Below, in pieces: positions 8,853 to 17,009 of a stretch of DNA of 64,000 nucleotides. The translations under genes were made by a program, and so were the position numbers. Under the pieces are notes generated by a model that did not search any database, was not told the DNA's origin, and saw nothing but the letters and a program-made list of their open reading frames with translations. The stretch is taken from the NCBI RefSeq assembly GCF_024204685.1, contig NZ_CP100350.1, positions 744,001 to 808,000 on the forward strand. Reading direction: 5' to 3'. Numbering within the stretch: position 1 is the stretch's first letter; the number at the start of each line of letters is the position of its first letter. Origin of the DNA: Gilvimarinus sp. DA14. GTDB lineage: Bacteria; Pseudomonadota; Gammaproteobacteria; Pseudomonadales; Cellvibrionaceae.

Positions 8853-11225
8853 TTAACGCAGGTTGATAATTGTTTGAGTGGTCTGGTTTGCCGTTTCAAT
8901 GGTTTTAGCGCTCGCCTGGAAATTGCGCTGTGCAATAATCAGGTTAACCAACTGAGAAGACAGATCCACATTCGACTCTTCCAGAGCTCCCGAGTTGATA
9001 CTGCCCAAAGAAGCAGAACCCGGCGTGCCGATAATCGCTTCACCCGTATCGGCGCTTTGCGCCCACATGGTATCGCCCACCGGCTTTAGCGCTTCAACAT
9101 TGTTGAAGTTGGCAAGCGCCACCTGCCCCAGCACCTGAGCCTCACCATTGGTAAAGCGGGCAAAAATAATTCCCGAATCATTAACGTCCAGACCCGACAA
9201 CCGACCGGTGGTGTAGCCGTTTTGATCCAACTGCTCTACCGCAAATTCAGCGCCGAATTGCGTCGAGCCGGCCAAATCAATCACGAAGTTAGAGCTTGAA
9301 GGGGGCTCGGGCACGGGCACGGTACCACCCTGCAACACATTTAAGGGACCAAAGGCGCCGATTTCATTGCCATCTTCATCCAGCGGGGTCCAGTTTGAAA
9401 TCAGCATACTATCGGTCAAAGATTCGTTTAATGAGCCGTCCTGATTGAAATGGACATTAAACGACGCCCTTGTTGGCAGAGTGTTTTCCGGTGGCGGTAA
9501 GGTTGGATCTGGATCCCCAACCTCTTGCCCATCAACTTGTACATACATTACCCAGTGGTTGGGCGATGTGCTGGCATCGGCCGGATCGTAGGGTTGTTTG
9601 ACAAAATACTGAGTCATCACATGGGGGTTACCCATGCTGTCAAAAATTGTATTGGAGGTTGCATGGTTGTAGGTAGACTGGTCATTTGGATCAAACTGAT
9701 TCACCGGAACCTCAGTAAACGAGGTGGGTGCAAACGGAGAAAACAGGTTGCCGATCGCCGGGTTACTGCCGGCAATTTCGTAGCCCTCATCCATCAACAC
9801 CGAAATTTGGCCACCAACAACAATGGTTTGCTCGTCATCACCCGGCGCAGCTGGCGCGGTTAAGGTTTGCGATGAGCCGGCGCCGTCACTACCATCCACG
9901 GTAATACTCTCGGCCCCCGGGGCGACAAAGTCGTAATCAAAGGCAAACTTTAAATCGGTACCTACAGACGAGGTGATAACAAGATTACCCGCGGTGTTTA
10001 CCTCTGCCGTGACGCCGGGCAGAGTCGAGGTAGAGAGCTCGTTAATCTCATTGGCAAGTTCGGGCAAAGTAAGTGACGAAAGTGCCACCCCGTTGAGCTG
10101 CAAATTGCCATTGGGGTTATTAAAGCCCGCTTGCTGCACGATCGCTTGGGTAGTGGCGGTGGCGGTAATACCGGGCAGCGCATTCAGCTCTGAGGCTGTT
10201 TGTGCGGCCGACGCACCAGCCTCGGAGGTGAAGGTTACGCTGGAGTCATCTGGCCCGGAAATTTCAAGCTGCTGCGACAAGTAACCATTATCCGCCGCTG
10301 GCTCCCCCTGCACACCATTGGCCGTTGAGTTGCCCGCACTAAAGTTACCACTGGCTGTGGCAATGGTTATGGTGCTCGCCACGCCTTCGGAAATATCCTG
10401 AATTTCAACATCCGTACCATTTAACACAGCCTGAACATTGACTGCGCCGCTGGAGAATATCGCATTGTTAATGGCATCAACCAATTCTTGTTCGTTATCG
10501 ACGACCTGTCCGTCGAGATTCACCGTAACAGTGCCATTGGTGGATGCCGGTAGCGAATCTGCCAGGGTAATATCAAAGGTATCGGCCGGGCCAAAGGTCA
10601 CCGGATAGGTAAAGCTCGTGGTATCCGCCACCGGCATAGATGTGGTCTTTTCATCTTTCAAGCCCACTTGCGACACGCCCACTGCAGGCCCATCGGTTTC
10701 GAAGCTCAGCCCAACGGTTTCCAACACCTGCTGATTCGCATTCAGGTTTAAAGACGCATCCACACCCGTTGTTTGGCGCGGCGCCTGGGTGCTTACATCC
10801 ACCTGCAAATCACTGAGAATACCGCTGATATTGCCGTCGTCATCGGCGGCATAGCCCTGCAGGTTAAAGCCGGTGTTGGTCACGACAAAACCGTCTTTAT
10901 CCAAACCAAAAGCGCCAGAGCGGGTAAACAACTGATCACCGCCGTTATCAACGACGAAAAAGCCACCGCCGTTAACCGCCAAATCCAGCTGATTATCGGT
11001 AAAGTTCAAATTGCCCTGACTAAACTGCTGGCGAATATTCTGTACCGTTACCCCGGCACCTGGTGTATTCGAGGTGCTGCCCAGCAGCGAGCTGGCGTAG
11101 ACATCGCCGAACTCGACCCGAGAGGTTTTAAACCCCGTGGTGCTGGCGTTTGCAATATTATTGCCCGTGACTTCTAAGTCTGTATTGGCGGCACGAATAC
11201 CGCTTAGCGCTGTGTTAAATGGCAT
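8853..11225 (-). CDS. flgE: Flagellar hook protein FlgE, enlarged
   Basis: FlgE polymerises into the hook. The 790-residue product keeps the N-terminal MPFNTALSGIRAANTDLEVT and NNIANASTTGFKTSR, the D1 region (QFSQGNLNFTDNQLDLAVNG), a second D1 half after about residue 505 (FDPNDQSTYNHATSNTIFDS), and the C-terminal ESNVDLSSQLVNLIIAQRNF. Enteric FlgE is about 400 residues. The excess lies between about 165 and 500 and contains two flagellin-IN-like segments (about 235-290 and 374-430); residues about 314-498 are homologous to an insertion in FlgK. These parts should form the outer hook surface. Confidence 0.96.
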   Translation of the reverse strand: MPFNTALSGIRAANTDLEVTGNNIANASTTGFKTSRVEFGDVYASSLLGSTSNTPGAGVTVQNIRQQFSQGNLNFTDNQLDLAVNGGGFFVVDNGGDQLFTRSGAFGLDKDGFVVTNTGFNLQGYAADDDGNISGILSDLQVDVSTQAPRQTTGVDASLNLNANQQVLETVGLSFETDGPAVGVSQVGLKDEKTTSMPVADTTSFTYPVTFGPADTFDITLADSLPASTNGTVTVNLDGQVVDNEQELVDAINNAIFSSGAVNVQAVLNGTDVEIQDISEGVASTITIATASGNFSAGNSTANGVQGEPAADNGYLSQQLEISGPDDSSVTFTSEAGASAAQTASELNALPGITATATTQAIVQQAGFNNPNGNLQLNGVALSSLTLPELANEINELSTSTLPGVTAEVNTAGNLVITSSVGTDLKFAFDYDFVAPGAESITVDGSDGAGSSQTLTAPAAPGDDEQTIVVGGQISVLMDEGYEIAGSNPAIGNLFSPFAPTSFTEVPVNQFDPNDQSTYNHATSNTIFDSMGNPHVMTQYFVKQPYDPADASTSPNHWVMYVQVDGQEVGDPDPTLPPPENTLPTRASFNVHFNQDGSLNESLTDSMLISNWTPLDEDGNEIGAFGPLNVLQGGTVPVPEPPSSSNFVIDLAGSTQFGAEFAVEQLDQNGYTTGRLSGLDVNDSGIIFARFTNGEAQVLGQVALANFNNVEALKPVGDTMWAQSADTGEAIIGTPGSASLGSINSGALEESNVDLSSQLVNLIIAQRNFQASAKTIETANQTTQTIINLR

Positions 11226-11265
11226 GGTTTTGCTTCTCCCGTATTAGGAACACCACAGATTTTAA

Positions 11266-11982
11266 TTAGTTAAATTGCGTTACTTGGCCGATATCCACGG
11301 CGCCCACCCCGGCGAGGTTAAGAATAATTTCGCCGTTCGTACCCAGAGTTACACTATTGACATTGGCGCTTAGTGAGGTCGCCAGCTGCTCGGTTTGGCC
11401 ATCGACATTGGCGTTGACCTCAAAGCGGTAATCACCTGCCGAAGCGGCCTCCTCTCCCATGCTCCAATCCAGCAGCTCACCGTTCACCTCCATGTACTGA
11501 CCATCCCAGCGGAACACCAGCTCACCGGCGGGCTGCGACCCCAGAGGGACCTGCCCCACCAGGGAACCGCCCTCGTCGTAAATATTGACCCGTAAATCCG
11601 AGGTAGACTGCTCCAGATCGACCGAACCGGCCACGATGCCGCCTGGCATCAGCTGTGTGGTTTCAGTTGGCACGGACACAGATGTGCCCACCAGACTGGA
11701 AGCCTGCAATGCCTGGTTCGACATAAAGCTGCCGCTAAAGGCCTCGAACTGACTGTTGAGTTTTTCCAGGCCTTCCACGGAACTAAACTGAGCCAGCTGG
11801 GCGATAAACTCACTGTTTTCCTGCGGGTTCAGCGGGTCCTGATTGTTCATTTGGGTAATCATGAGCTCAAGAAAGGCCGATTGCCCCAGCTCGTTGGTTT
11901 TGGTTTCGGGCTCTTTCTCTTTAATACTCAAATTACTGAGAATATTGGCCGCCGCACTGCCATCATTGTTGACTGTGGTCAT
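11266..11982 (-). CDS. flgD: Flagellar hook capping protein FlgD
   Basis: FlgD caps the growing hook and is replaced by FlgK when the hook is complete. The 238-residue product has the N-terminal FlgD signature LGQSAFLELMITQMNNQDPL and ENSEFIAQLAQFSSVEGLEK, followed by a beta-rich region (about 95-230) that matches the FlgD Ig-like/tudor part. It lies between flgC and flgE with short gaps (10 and 40 bases), in canonical order. Confidence 0.96.
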   Translation of the reverse strand: MTTVNNDGSAAANILSNLSIKEKEPETKTNELGQSAFLELMITQMNNQDPLNPQENSEFIAQLAQFSSVEGLEKLNSQFEAFSGSFMSNQALQASSLVGTSVSVPTETTQLMPGGIVAGSVDLEQSTSDLRVNIYDEGGSLVGQVPLGSQPAGELVFRWDGQYMEVNGELLDWSMGEEAASAGDYRFEVNANVDGQTEQLATSLSANVNSVTLGTNGEIILNLAGVGAVDIGQVTQFN

Positions 11983-11992
11983 TAGCGTTTCC

Positions 11993-12433
11993 TCACTGCC
12001 CCATGGTCAGAACGCGCTGGGCCATTTGCCGGGCGGCGTTCATCACCTCGACATTCACCTGAAAAGAACGCGAGGCCGAGATCATGTTGGTCATTTCTTC
12101 AACCACATTAACGTTGGGATAAAACACATACCCCTCTTCGTCGGCGAGTGGATGATTAGGCTCGTAGCGCTGCTCGTAGGGCGCATCACTTTCAACCACA
12201 CCCATCACCTGCACCCCGGCACTAGCGCGCTGGTCAGCGCCGTCAATGGCGAGCCCTTGGCTCATGGCATCGCGAGCCAAGGCCGCAAATACAGGCTGCC
12301 TGGAGCGGTACACATCGCCGGCACTGGAAGCCGCCGACTGTGCGTTGGCCAGATTACTGGCAGTGGTATTAAGACGCAGACTCTGTGCATTCATGCCGCT
12401 GCCGGCCACATCAAAAATATTCGCGAGTGACAT
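11993..12433 (-). CDS. flgC: Flagellar proximal rod protein FlgC
   Basis: FlgC is a proximal rod subunit. The 146-residue product begins MSLANIFDVAGSGMNAQSLR, carries the rod motif NTTASNLANAQSA, and ends with VNVVEEMTNMISASRSFQVN and MNAARQMAQRVLTMGQ, all typical, with normal length. It is 12 bases downstream of flgB. Confidence 0.97.
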   Translation of the reverse strand: MSLANIFDVAGSGMNAQSLRLNTTASNLANAQSAASSAGDVYRSRQPVFAALARDAMSQGLAIDGADQRASAGVQVMGVVESDAPYEQRYEPNHPLADEEGYVFYPNVNVVEEMTNMISASRSFQVNVEVMNAARQMAQRVLTMGQ

Positions 12434-12445
12434 ATAAGCCTCCTG

Positions 12446-12847
12446 TTATTGGCCGGTAAGGGCTTTGCTCAGCCCTTTGAACTTTTTGTTCAGCATCATA
12501 AAGCTGGCCTGAAAATCTAAAGCGTTTTTCATAAATTCAGCGTGTTCCACCTGGTCTTCCACGGTGTTGCCATCGATGGAGGGCTGCTGGGGAGTGCGAT
12601 ACAACAGGTGTTGGCTGGAAGGCGAACCGTTATTGAGCTGCAGGTGTCCCTCGGCGGTCTGCGCCATAGACACCGTGCGTGAGCCGCCGGTGTGCTCGGC
12701 CAGCACTGATTTAAAATCAAAATCGCGCGCTTTGAAGCCGGGGGTGTCTGCATTAGCCAGGTTATTCGCCAACACCTCGGCACGACGCGCTCTGAGCGCC
12801 AGTGCCGGTTCGTGAATGCCTAAGGCCTGCTGAAAGGAGATTGCCAT
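12446..12847 (-). CDS. flgB: Flagellar proximal rod protein FlgB
   Basis: FlgB is the first proximal rod protein and the first gene of the flgBCDE unit. The 133-residue product begins MAISFQQALGIHEPALALRA, has the rod motif EVLANNLANADTPGFKARDF and a C-terminal helix (NALDFQASFMMLNKKFKGL). The sigma-54 promoter lies about 40 bases upstream. Confidence 0.97.
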   Translation of the reverse strand: MAISFQQALGIHEPALALRARRAEVLANNLANADTPGFKARDFDFKSVLAEHTGGSRTVSMAQTAEGHLQLNNGSPSSQHLLYRTPQQPSIDGNTVEDQVEHAEFMKNALDFQASFMMLNKKFKGLSKALTGQ

Positions 12848-12885
12848 TGCCGCACCTGTTAAAAAATAAGTTCTGAGGAACCTAT

Positions 12886-12901
12886 AGCACAGGCTGTGCC
12901 A
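12886..12901 (-). promoter_or_regulatory. Sigma-54 promoter of flgB operon
   Basis: On the minus strand the site reads TGGCACAGCCTGTGCT. It matches the RpoN consensus at every position of TGGCAC and has GC at the -12 position with the standard 10-base spacing from GG; only the first T of TTGC is changed. It sits about 40 bases before the flgB ATG. Confidence 0.82.
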
Positions 12902-12990
12902 GCAACAACAAAACCACTCAAGATATTGATTTATATATGTTTTTTAAATTTTCAAATGGTGACCTGGAGCAAAGCGGGAGAGGCGGGCAC

Positions 12991-13020
12991 GGCAAAGCGG
13001 TAAGCAGTTGCCGCTTTGCC
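12991..13020. other. Hairpin downstream of cheR
   Basis: A perfect 10-bp inverted repeat, GGCAAAGCGG ... CCGCTTTGCC with a 10-base loop, lies 11 bases beyond the cheR stop. Neither strand has a T run after it, so it may be a weak or factor-assisted terminator or an mRNA stability element separating cheR from the flgB promoter. Confidence 0.5.
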
Positions 13021-13031
13021 GATTGAGAGAA

Positions 13032-13892
13032 CTACAGTGCGCGATAGAGGATTCCGGGCTCGCAACGAACCATCTCAAACAAATGCCCAAGCTGCCCTAC
13101 CCCCTCTGAAGATCCCAAAAAAAGTACCCCGCCAGGTTTGAGGCTGGCGTGGATTTTCTGCAGAATTTTGGCTTTCAGCTCGGCGTTAAAGTAAATCAGG
13201 ACATTGCGGCAAAACACTACGTCAAACCGACCGAGTGCGGCGTAGGAATCGAGCAAATTTAACGGTCGAAACTCGATCTTGTCTCGCAAAATGGGCTTGA
13301 CCCGCCAGCGACTGGCATCGACAGCGTCGAAAAACATATCCCGGCGCTCCGGCGATAAACCTCTCATCACGGATAATCGGTCATATTCGCCCAGGCGCGC
13401 CTGCTGCAAAACAATCGAAGAAAGGTCAGTCGCGACAATTTGCACCGGTCGGCTCAGGGTGCCCATGGCTTTGCGCTTGTACTCTTCGACCGTCATGCTC
13501 AAAGAGTAAGGCTCCTGGCCAGAAGAACAGGCTGCCGACCAAATACGCACAGGCCCGTACATGCGATTAGCCGGCGCCATTAGCTCCGGCAATAACTTGT
13601 TTTTTAAATGCTCAAAAGGATAGGTATCGCGAAACCAAAACGTCTCGTTAGTGGTCATCACATCGATAACCTGATCACGCAGACTGCGATTCGAATTGCG
13701 TTTTAACTCGGTGATAAGCTCGCCGAAGCTGTGCAGCCCGTGCTCCTCCAGCAACCGTCGTACCCGGTTGGTGACCAGGTATTGCTTATTTTCTCCCAGC
13801 GCAATGCCACAGGCATCCTGCAAAAACTGGCGGAAGTGATCAAACTCCGCCTGCTCCATTTGCTGCTCAGAACCTCGGAACTGGCTACTCAT
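13032..13892 (-). CDS. cheR: Chemotaxis protein methyltransferase CheR
   Basis: CheR methylates glutamates on chemoreceptors using S-adenosylmethionine. The 286-residue product has the helical N-terminal CheR domain (about 15-70) and the methyltransferase domain with TTNETFWFRDTYPFEHL, the SAM-binding IWSAACSSGQEPYSLSM and FDVVFCRNVLIYFN, and a GGVLFLGSSEG strand near the C-terminus. Its position between cheV and flgB is the arrangement seen in Pseudomonas and relatives. It is about 70 bases downstream of cheV and is likely co-transcribed with it. Confidence 0.96.
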   Translation of the reverse strand: MSSQFRGSEQQMEQAEFDHFRQFLQDACGIALGENKQYLVTNRVRRLLEEHGLHSFGELITELKRNSNRSLRDQVIDVMTTNETFWFRDTYPFEHLKNKLLPELMAPANRMYGPVRIWSAACSSGQEPYSLSMTVEEYKRKAMGTLSRPVQIVATDLSSIVLQQARLGEYDRLSVMRGLSPERRDMFFDAVDASRWRVKPILRDKIEFRPLNLLDSYAALGRFDVVFCRNVLIYFNAELKAKILQKIHASLKPGGVLFLGSSEGVGQLGHLFEMVRCEPGILYRAL

Positions 13893-13909
13893 AAACGACC
13901 CTGCCTGAC

Positions 13910-13928
13910 ACGTTCGCCTAGCGAACGT
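13910..13928. other. Perfect hairpin between cheV and cheR
   Basis: ACGTTCGC-CTA-GCGAACGT is an 8-bp perfect stem with a three-base loop in the 69-base gap. On the plus strand it is followed by a short TTT. It could attenuate read-through from cheV into cheR or protect an RNA end; nothing decides between these. Confidence 0.45.
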
Positions 13929-13961
13929 TTTAGATGAACTAAAGCGTCTAATTCGCTGATT

Positions 13962-14915
13962 TTACTCACTTTCAGACAAAAGATCTTCACCGGTAATAGC
14001 CAGTACCCGATCGTTGACTCGCTTGGCCAATTCATCCGGGTGAAACTTGGCCAGAAAATCGTCCGCCCCTACCTTTTTCACCATGGCGGCATTAAATACA
14101 CCGCTTAAGGACGTGTGCAATATAATGAACATATCCTTCAACTGGGGGTTTGCTCGCACTTCGGCGGTGAATGTATAACCATCCATCTCCGGCATTTCAA
14201 TATCTGAGATAATCATAATCAGCTCATTGAGCGGGTCCTTGCCATCCTCCAGCAGTGAATGCAAAAACTCAATCGCCTCCCGGCCGTCTTTCTTCACGGT
14301 GGTGGCTATACCCATGGATTCCACCACCCGCTGAATTTGTTTTCGGGCAATGGTGGAGTCGTCCACGATCAAAATCTGCTTCTTGACTACGCGCTCACTC
14401 AGGCCATCTTCCACCACCCCGGCGCTGATCGTTTCGCTGATGGGCGAAACCTCGGCGAGGATTTTTTCAACATCGACAATTTCCACCAGCTTGTCATCTA
14501 CTTCTGTCACCGCGGTCAAGTAGTGCTCTTTACCTGCCCCCTGCGGCGGCGGGTGGATGTCACCCCAGTTCATATTGACGATGCGCTCGACGCCGCGAAC
14601 TAAAAAGCCCTGCGAAGTCCGGTTGTATTCGGTGATAATCACAAAGCAGTTTTCGATATCTTCCAACGGCTTGCGACCGATCGCGAGGTTCATATCCAAA
14701 ATCGGAATAGTGCCGCCGCGAATATGCGCAACGCCGCGCACAACACCACTGCGCCCCGGTATTTCATTCAGCTTGGGGCACTGTAATACCTCTTTTACCT
14801 TGAAGACATTGATGCCGTAGAGTTGCTGGCCCGAGAGCCGGAACAACAACAGCTCCAGCCGGTTTTGCCCCACCAATTGGGTTCTTTGATTGACGCTATC
14901 TAGTACACCAGCCAT
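13962..14915 (-). CDS. cheV: Chemotaxis coupling protein CheV (CheW-REC)
   Basis: CheV links receptors to CheA and has its own phosphorylatable receiver domain, used in adaptation. The 317-residue product has a CheW-like domain (about 15-160; LLLFRLSGQQLYGINVFKVK) and a receiver domain (about 180-310) with the acidic pair in LIVDDST (185-186) and the phospho-acceptor Asp238 in ISDIEMPEMDG. Length and order are normal. A FliA-type promoter about 130 bases upstream suggests late flagellar control. Confidence 0.96.
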   Translation of the reverse strand: MAGVLDSVNQRTQLVGQNRLELLLFRLSGQQLYGINVFKVKEVLQCPKLNEIPGRSGVVRGVAHIRGGTIPILDMNLAIGRKPLEDIENCFVIITEYNRTSQGFLVRGVERIVNMNWGDIHPPPQGAGKEHYLTAVTEVDDKLVEIVDVEKILAEVSPISETISAGVVEDGLSERVVKKQILIVDDSTIARKQIQRVVESMGIATTVKKDGREAIEFLHSLLEDGKDPLNELIMIISDIEMPEMDGYTFTAEVRANPQLKDMFIILHTSLSGVFNAAMVKKVGADDFLAKFHPDELAKRVNDRVLAITGEDLLSESE

Positions 14916-14964
14916 ACGGACCTCATTATTACGCTAAAGAATGGGGGCCACCCTCACTCAATTA

Positions 14965-14993
14965 TTATCGGTTCAGCTGTCGCTGCCAGTTTA
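14965..14993 (-). promoter_or_regulatory. Second, weaker FliA-like element before cheV
   Basis: On the minus strand TAAA and ACCGATAA occur with a spacing two bases longer than the usual sigma-28 arrangement. It is closer to cheV than the better site at 15050-15076 and may be fortuitous. Confidence 0.25.
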
Positions 14994-15013
14994 GGTTTAA
15001 GACTTTCGTCTGC

Positions 15014-15029
15014 AGGCACAAACCTTGCT
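15014..15029 (+). promoter_or_regulatory. Sigma-54 promoter of flgA
   Basis: AGGCACAAACCTTGCT matches the RpoN pattern with GG and GC 10 bases apart and a perfect TTGC; only the first T of TGGCAC differs. The predicted start is near 15041, about 80 bases before the flgA ATG. Confidence 0.72.
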
Positions 15030-15049
15030 AATTCAACCGTATTAACCAG

Positions 15050-15076
15050 TTATCGGCTGAAATTTGACGGAGTTTA
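15050..15076 (-). promoter_or_regulatory. FliA (sigma-28) promoter of cheV
   Basis: On the minus strand the -10 element is a perfect GCCGATAA and 11 bases upstream lies TAAACTCC, which keeps the TAAA core of the -35 consensus TAAAGTTT. The predicted start (about 15043) faces the predicted flgA start. Confidence 0.62.
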
Positions 15077-15120
15077 GCTGTTATTAAAGCATCGCGCCGT
15101 CTTTATTAGGATAGGACACT

Positions 15121-15831
15121 ATGACGCTGGTACGAAATTTTTGCGCCATTATCTTGCTGGTCGTCACCGCAGGCAGCGTCAAGTCGCTACAGGCCGCTGA
15201 GCATCATGACTTAAGCGCCCTGCTAAAACAGGCGCACAACTACCTGCAGCGGCATTATGGCGAGCACTCCGAGCGAGTCGAAATCGACGTTGCGGCGCTG
15301 GACAGACGCCTAAAACTGGCCAATTGCTCGCAACCCATAGATTTCGAGGTGCGCGATTTAACCGGCGACGGCGGCTCTGTTAGTGTCCTGGCACGCTGCG
15401 ACGGCCAGGCCCCATGGAAAATTTATCTGGGAGCCCAGGTGGATATTTACCGCCAAATTCTCGTCGCTCGCCGAGGAATGGGGCGACAAGAGGTCATCAG
15501 CCAGAGCGATCTAGAAATAGTCATGATGCCGGGTTCCGATCTCAGGTCTGGCTACTTTACGGACAACCAGAGGTTGATTGGCAAACAGCTCAAGCGTCCT
15601 ATAGAAGCCGGCGAACCCTTTCGCCCAGCGCTGGTTGAGGAGCCACTGGCGATCAACCGAGGCGATGTGGTCACTTTAGAGTCGGGCAGTGGCGCCATTA
15701 GTGTCGCCACACAGGCCGAGGCCCTGTCGAGTGGCCGCATCGGTGAGCAGATTCGGGTGCGTAATTTGAGCTCAGAGCGTATCATTCGCGCCCATATCGT
15801 CTCGCAAGGGCGGGTCGCGGCCAACTTTTAG
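15121..15831 (+). CDS. flgA: Flagellar P-ring assembly chaperone FlgA
   Basis: FlgA is a periplasmic chaperone for assembly of FlgI into the P ring. The 236-residue precursor has an N-terminal signal peptide (hydrophobic CAIILLVVTAGSV, cut near LQA-AEH) and the SAF-type domain in the C-terminal half (QEVISQSDLEIVMMPGSDLR, NQRLIGKQLKRPIEAGEPF, INRGDVVTLESGSGAISVAT). It is divergent from cheV and upstream of flgM. Confidence 0.95.
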   Translation: MTLVRNFCAIILLVVTAGSVKSLQAAEHHDLSALLKQAHNYLQRHYGEHSERVEIDVAALDRRLKLANCSQPIDFEVRDLTGDGGSVSVLARCDGQAPWKIYLGAQVDIYRQILVARRGMGRQEVISQSDLEIVMMPGSDLRSGYFTDNQRLIGKQLKRPIEAGEPFRPALVEEPLAINRGDVVTLESGSGAISVATQAEALSSGRIGEQIRVRNLSSERIIRAHIVSQGRVAANF

Positions 15832-15874
15832 CCATAAAGTGGGCAGTGGTGCACAAAAAAGTTATTAATCGCAC

Positions 15875-15901
15875 TAAAGTTATCGAGACCCCCGCCGATA
15901 G
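15875..15901 (+). promoter_or_regulatory. FliA (sigma-28) promoter of flgM
   Basis: TAAAGTTA, 11 bases, then GCCGATAG: seven of eight bases match in each element with exact spacing. It lies in the flgA-flgM gap, about 75 bases before the flgM ATG, so FliA can drive its own anti-sigma factor, as in other flagellar systems. Confidence 0.88.
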
Positions 15902-15977
15902 CGGATAAGCGAGACGTGCAACTGCCGTCTCGTGACATAAGTTTCGGTCATGTAATTAATGTAAGGTTGGGAAAATT

Positions 15978-16292
15978 ATGGCTATCGATACCAGTAACAC
16001 CGTAAAGCCGGGCAGCACACTTACCCAAAGGGGCAGTGGCACCTCAAACACGGCAAACCGCAGCGACGCGGGCAACCGTGCAACTCAAAGTCCGGAAAGG
16101 AGTTCGGAGAGCGTGGTGTTAAGCTCCGAGGCCCAGAGCCTGAATAAACTTGAAGCAGCAATTGGCAGTGCATCCGAGGTTAACAGCGACAAAGTATCCG
16201 CTGTTAAACAGGCGATTGCCGAGGGCCGCTTCGAAATTAACGCTGAGCGCCTGGCCGAAGCCATGCTGGCGCAAGACGACCTGCTCGGCTAA
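15978..16292 (+). CDS. flgM: Anti-sigma-28 factor FlgM
   Basis: FlgM holds FliA inactive until the hook is finished and is then exported. The 104-residue product starts MAIDTSNTVKPGS, has a Ser/Asn-rich disordered N-terminal half and a C-terminal FliA-binding part (VSAVKQAIAEGRFEINAERL, AEAMLAQDDLLG), which is the family pattern. A FliA promoter precedes it and flgN follows after 61 bases. Confidence 0.94.
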   Translation: MAIDTSNTVKPGSTLTQRGSGTSNTANRSDAGNRATQSPERSSESVVLSSEAQSLNKLEAAIGSASEVNSDKVSAVKQAIAEGRFEINAERLAEAMLAQDDLLG

Positions 16293-16353
16293 CACTAAAA
16301 GCCTGGATTGAGGTGGCCCCAACCTACCTCACTCCTCGCCCGAGGTATAACTT

Positions 16354-16830
16354 ATGTCAGTCAATCCCCAACTTGTGCGGGAAATGCTCGCACGCGACCA
16401 ACAAGCTGCTGAGCAACTGTTAACTCTATTACAGCAAGAGTCAGAAATCCTTAAGCAGCGTGATCATGAGGCGCTCGCTACGTTGGTAGAAGCCAAATCG
16501 GAATACATCAATATTCTCGAGGCGCATGCCGGCGAACGAACCGCGCTACTGAAAAGCTTATCGCTACCTGCCGACAGTAACGGCTGGTTAAGCTATATGC
16601 AAAATCAAACTGAATTAACACCTATGATTTCCGCTTGGGAAGAGCTCCAGCAAACACTGGCGCACTGCAAAAAGCGCAATGAGATCAATGGTAAGTTGAT
16701 TGGCCGCTCGCAGCAGACCCTTAAACGCTTAGTCAATTTAATCAAAGGTAAAACGGAATCCAGCGAGCTGTACAACGCCAAAGGCGGCACCACTAATAGC
16801 TCTTTGTCCAATACTGTTGTCAAAGCCTGA
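16354..16830 (+). CDS. flgN: Flagellar export chaperone FlgN
   Basis: FlgN chaperones FlgK and FlgL to the export gate. The 158-residue protein is predicted helical throughout (LLTLLQQESEILKQRDHEAL, KSEYINILEAHAGERTALLK), has a central Trp-containing LSYMQNQTEL segment, and ends in a helix with CKKRNEINGKLIGRSQQTLK, matching the FlgN family. It follows flgM in the usual order. Confidence 0.9.
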   Translation: MSVNPQLVREMLARDQQAAEQLLTLLQQESEILKQRDHEALATLVEAKSEYINILEAHAGERTALLKSLSLPADSNGWLSYMQNQTELTPMISAWEELQQTLAHCKKRNEINGKLIGRSQQTLKRLVNLIKGKTESSELYNAKGGTTNSSLSNTVVKA

Positions 16831-16868
16831 CCATATGTTGGGGCATGGCGTTAACGGGCAATTTTTTT

Positions 16869-16874
16869 TACAAT
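16869..16874 (+). promoter_or_regulatory. Possible -10 box for tRNA-Arg
   Basis: TACAAT lies 45 bases upstream of the tRNA 5' end, preceded by a T run. No good -35 element is seen at the expected distance, so the assignment is weak. Confidence 0.35.
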
Positions 16875-16918
16875 AGCGCCCCGTTGTTTGAGGCGCACAA
16901 AATGCCCTTAGCCAATAT

Positions 16919-16995
16919 GCCCCGGTAGCTCAGTTGGATAGAGCAGCCGCCTCCTAAGCGGCAGGTCGGACGTTCAAATCGTCTCCGGGGCGCCA
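16919..16995 (+). tRNA. tRNA-Arg (anticodon CCT)
   Basis: A full cloverleaf can be drawn: acceptor GCCCCGG pairs with CCGGGGC, the D arm contains AGCTCAGTTGGATAGAGC, the anticodon stem GCCGC/GCGGC encloses loop CTCCTAA with anticodon CCT (reads AGG), and the T arm contains GTTCAAATC. The CCA end is encoded (16993-16995). The 3' end is only 14 bases before the rsmE start codon. Confidence 0.96.
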
Positions 16996-17009
16996 CTTTT
17001 AAGGCGCCT

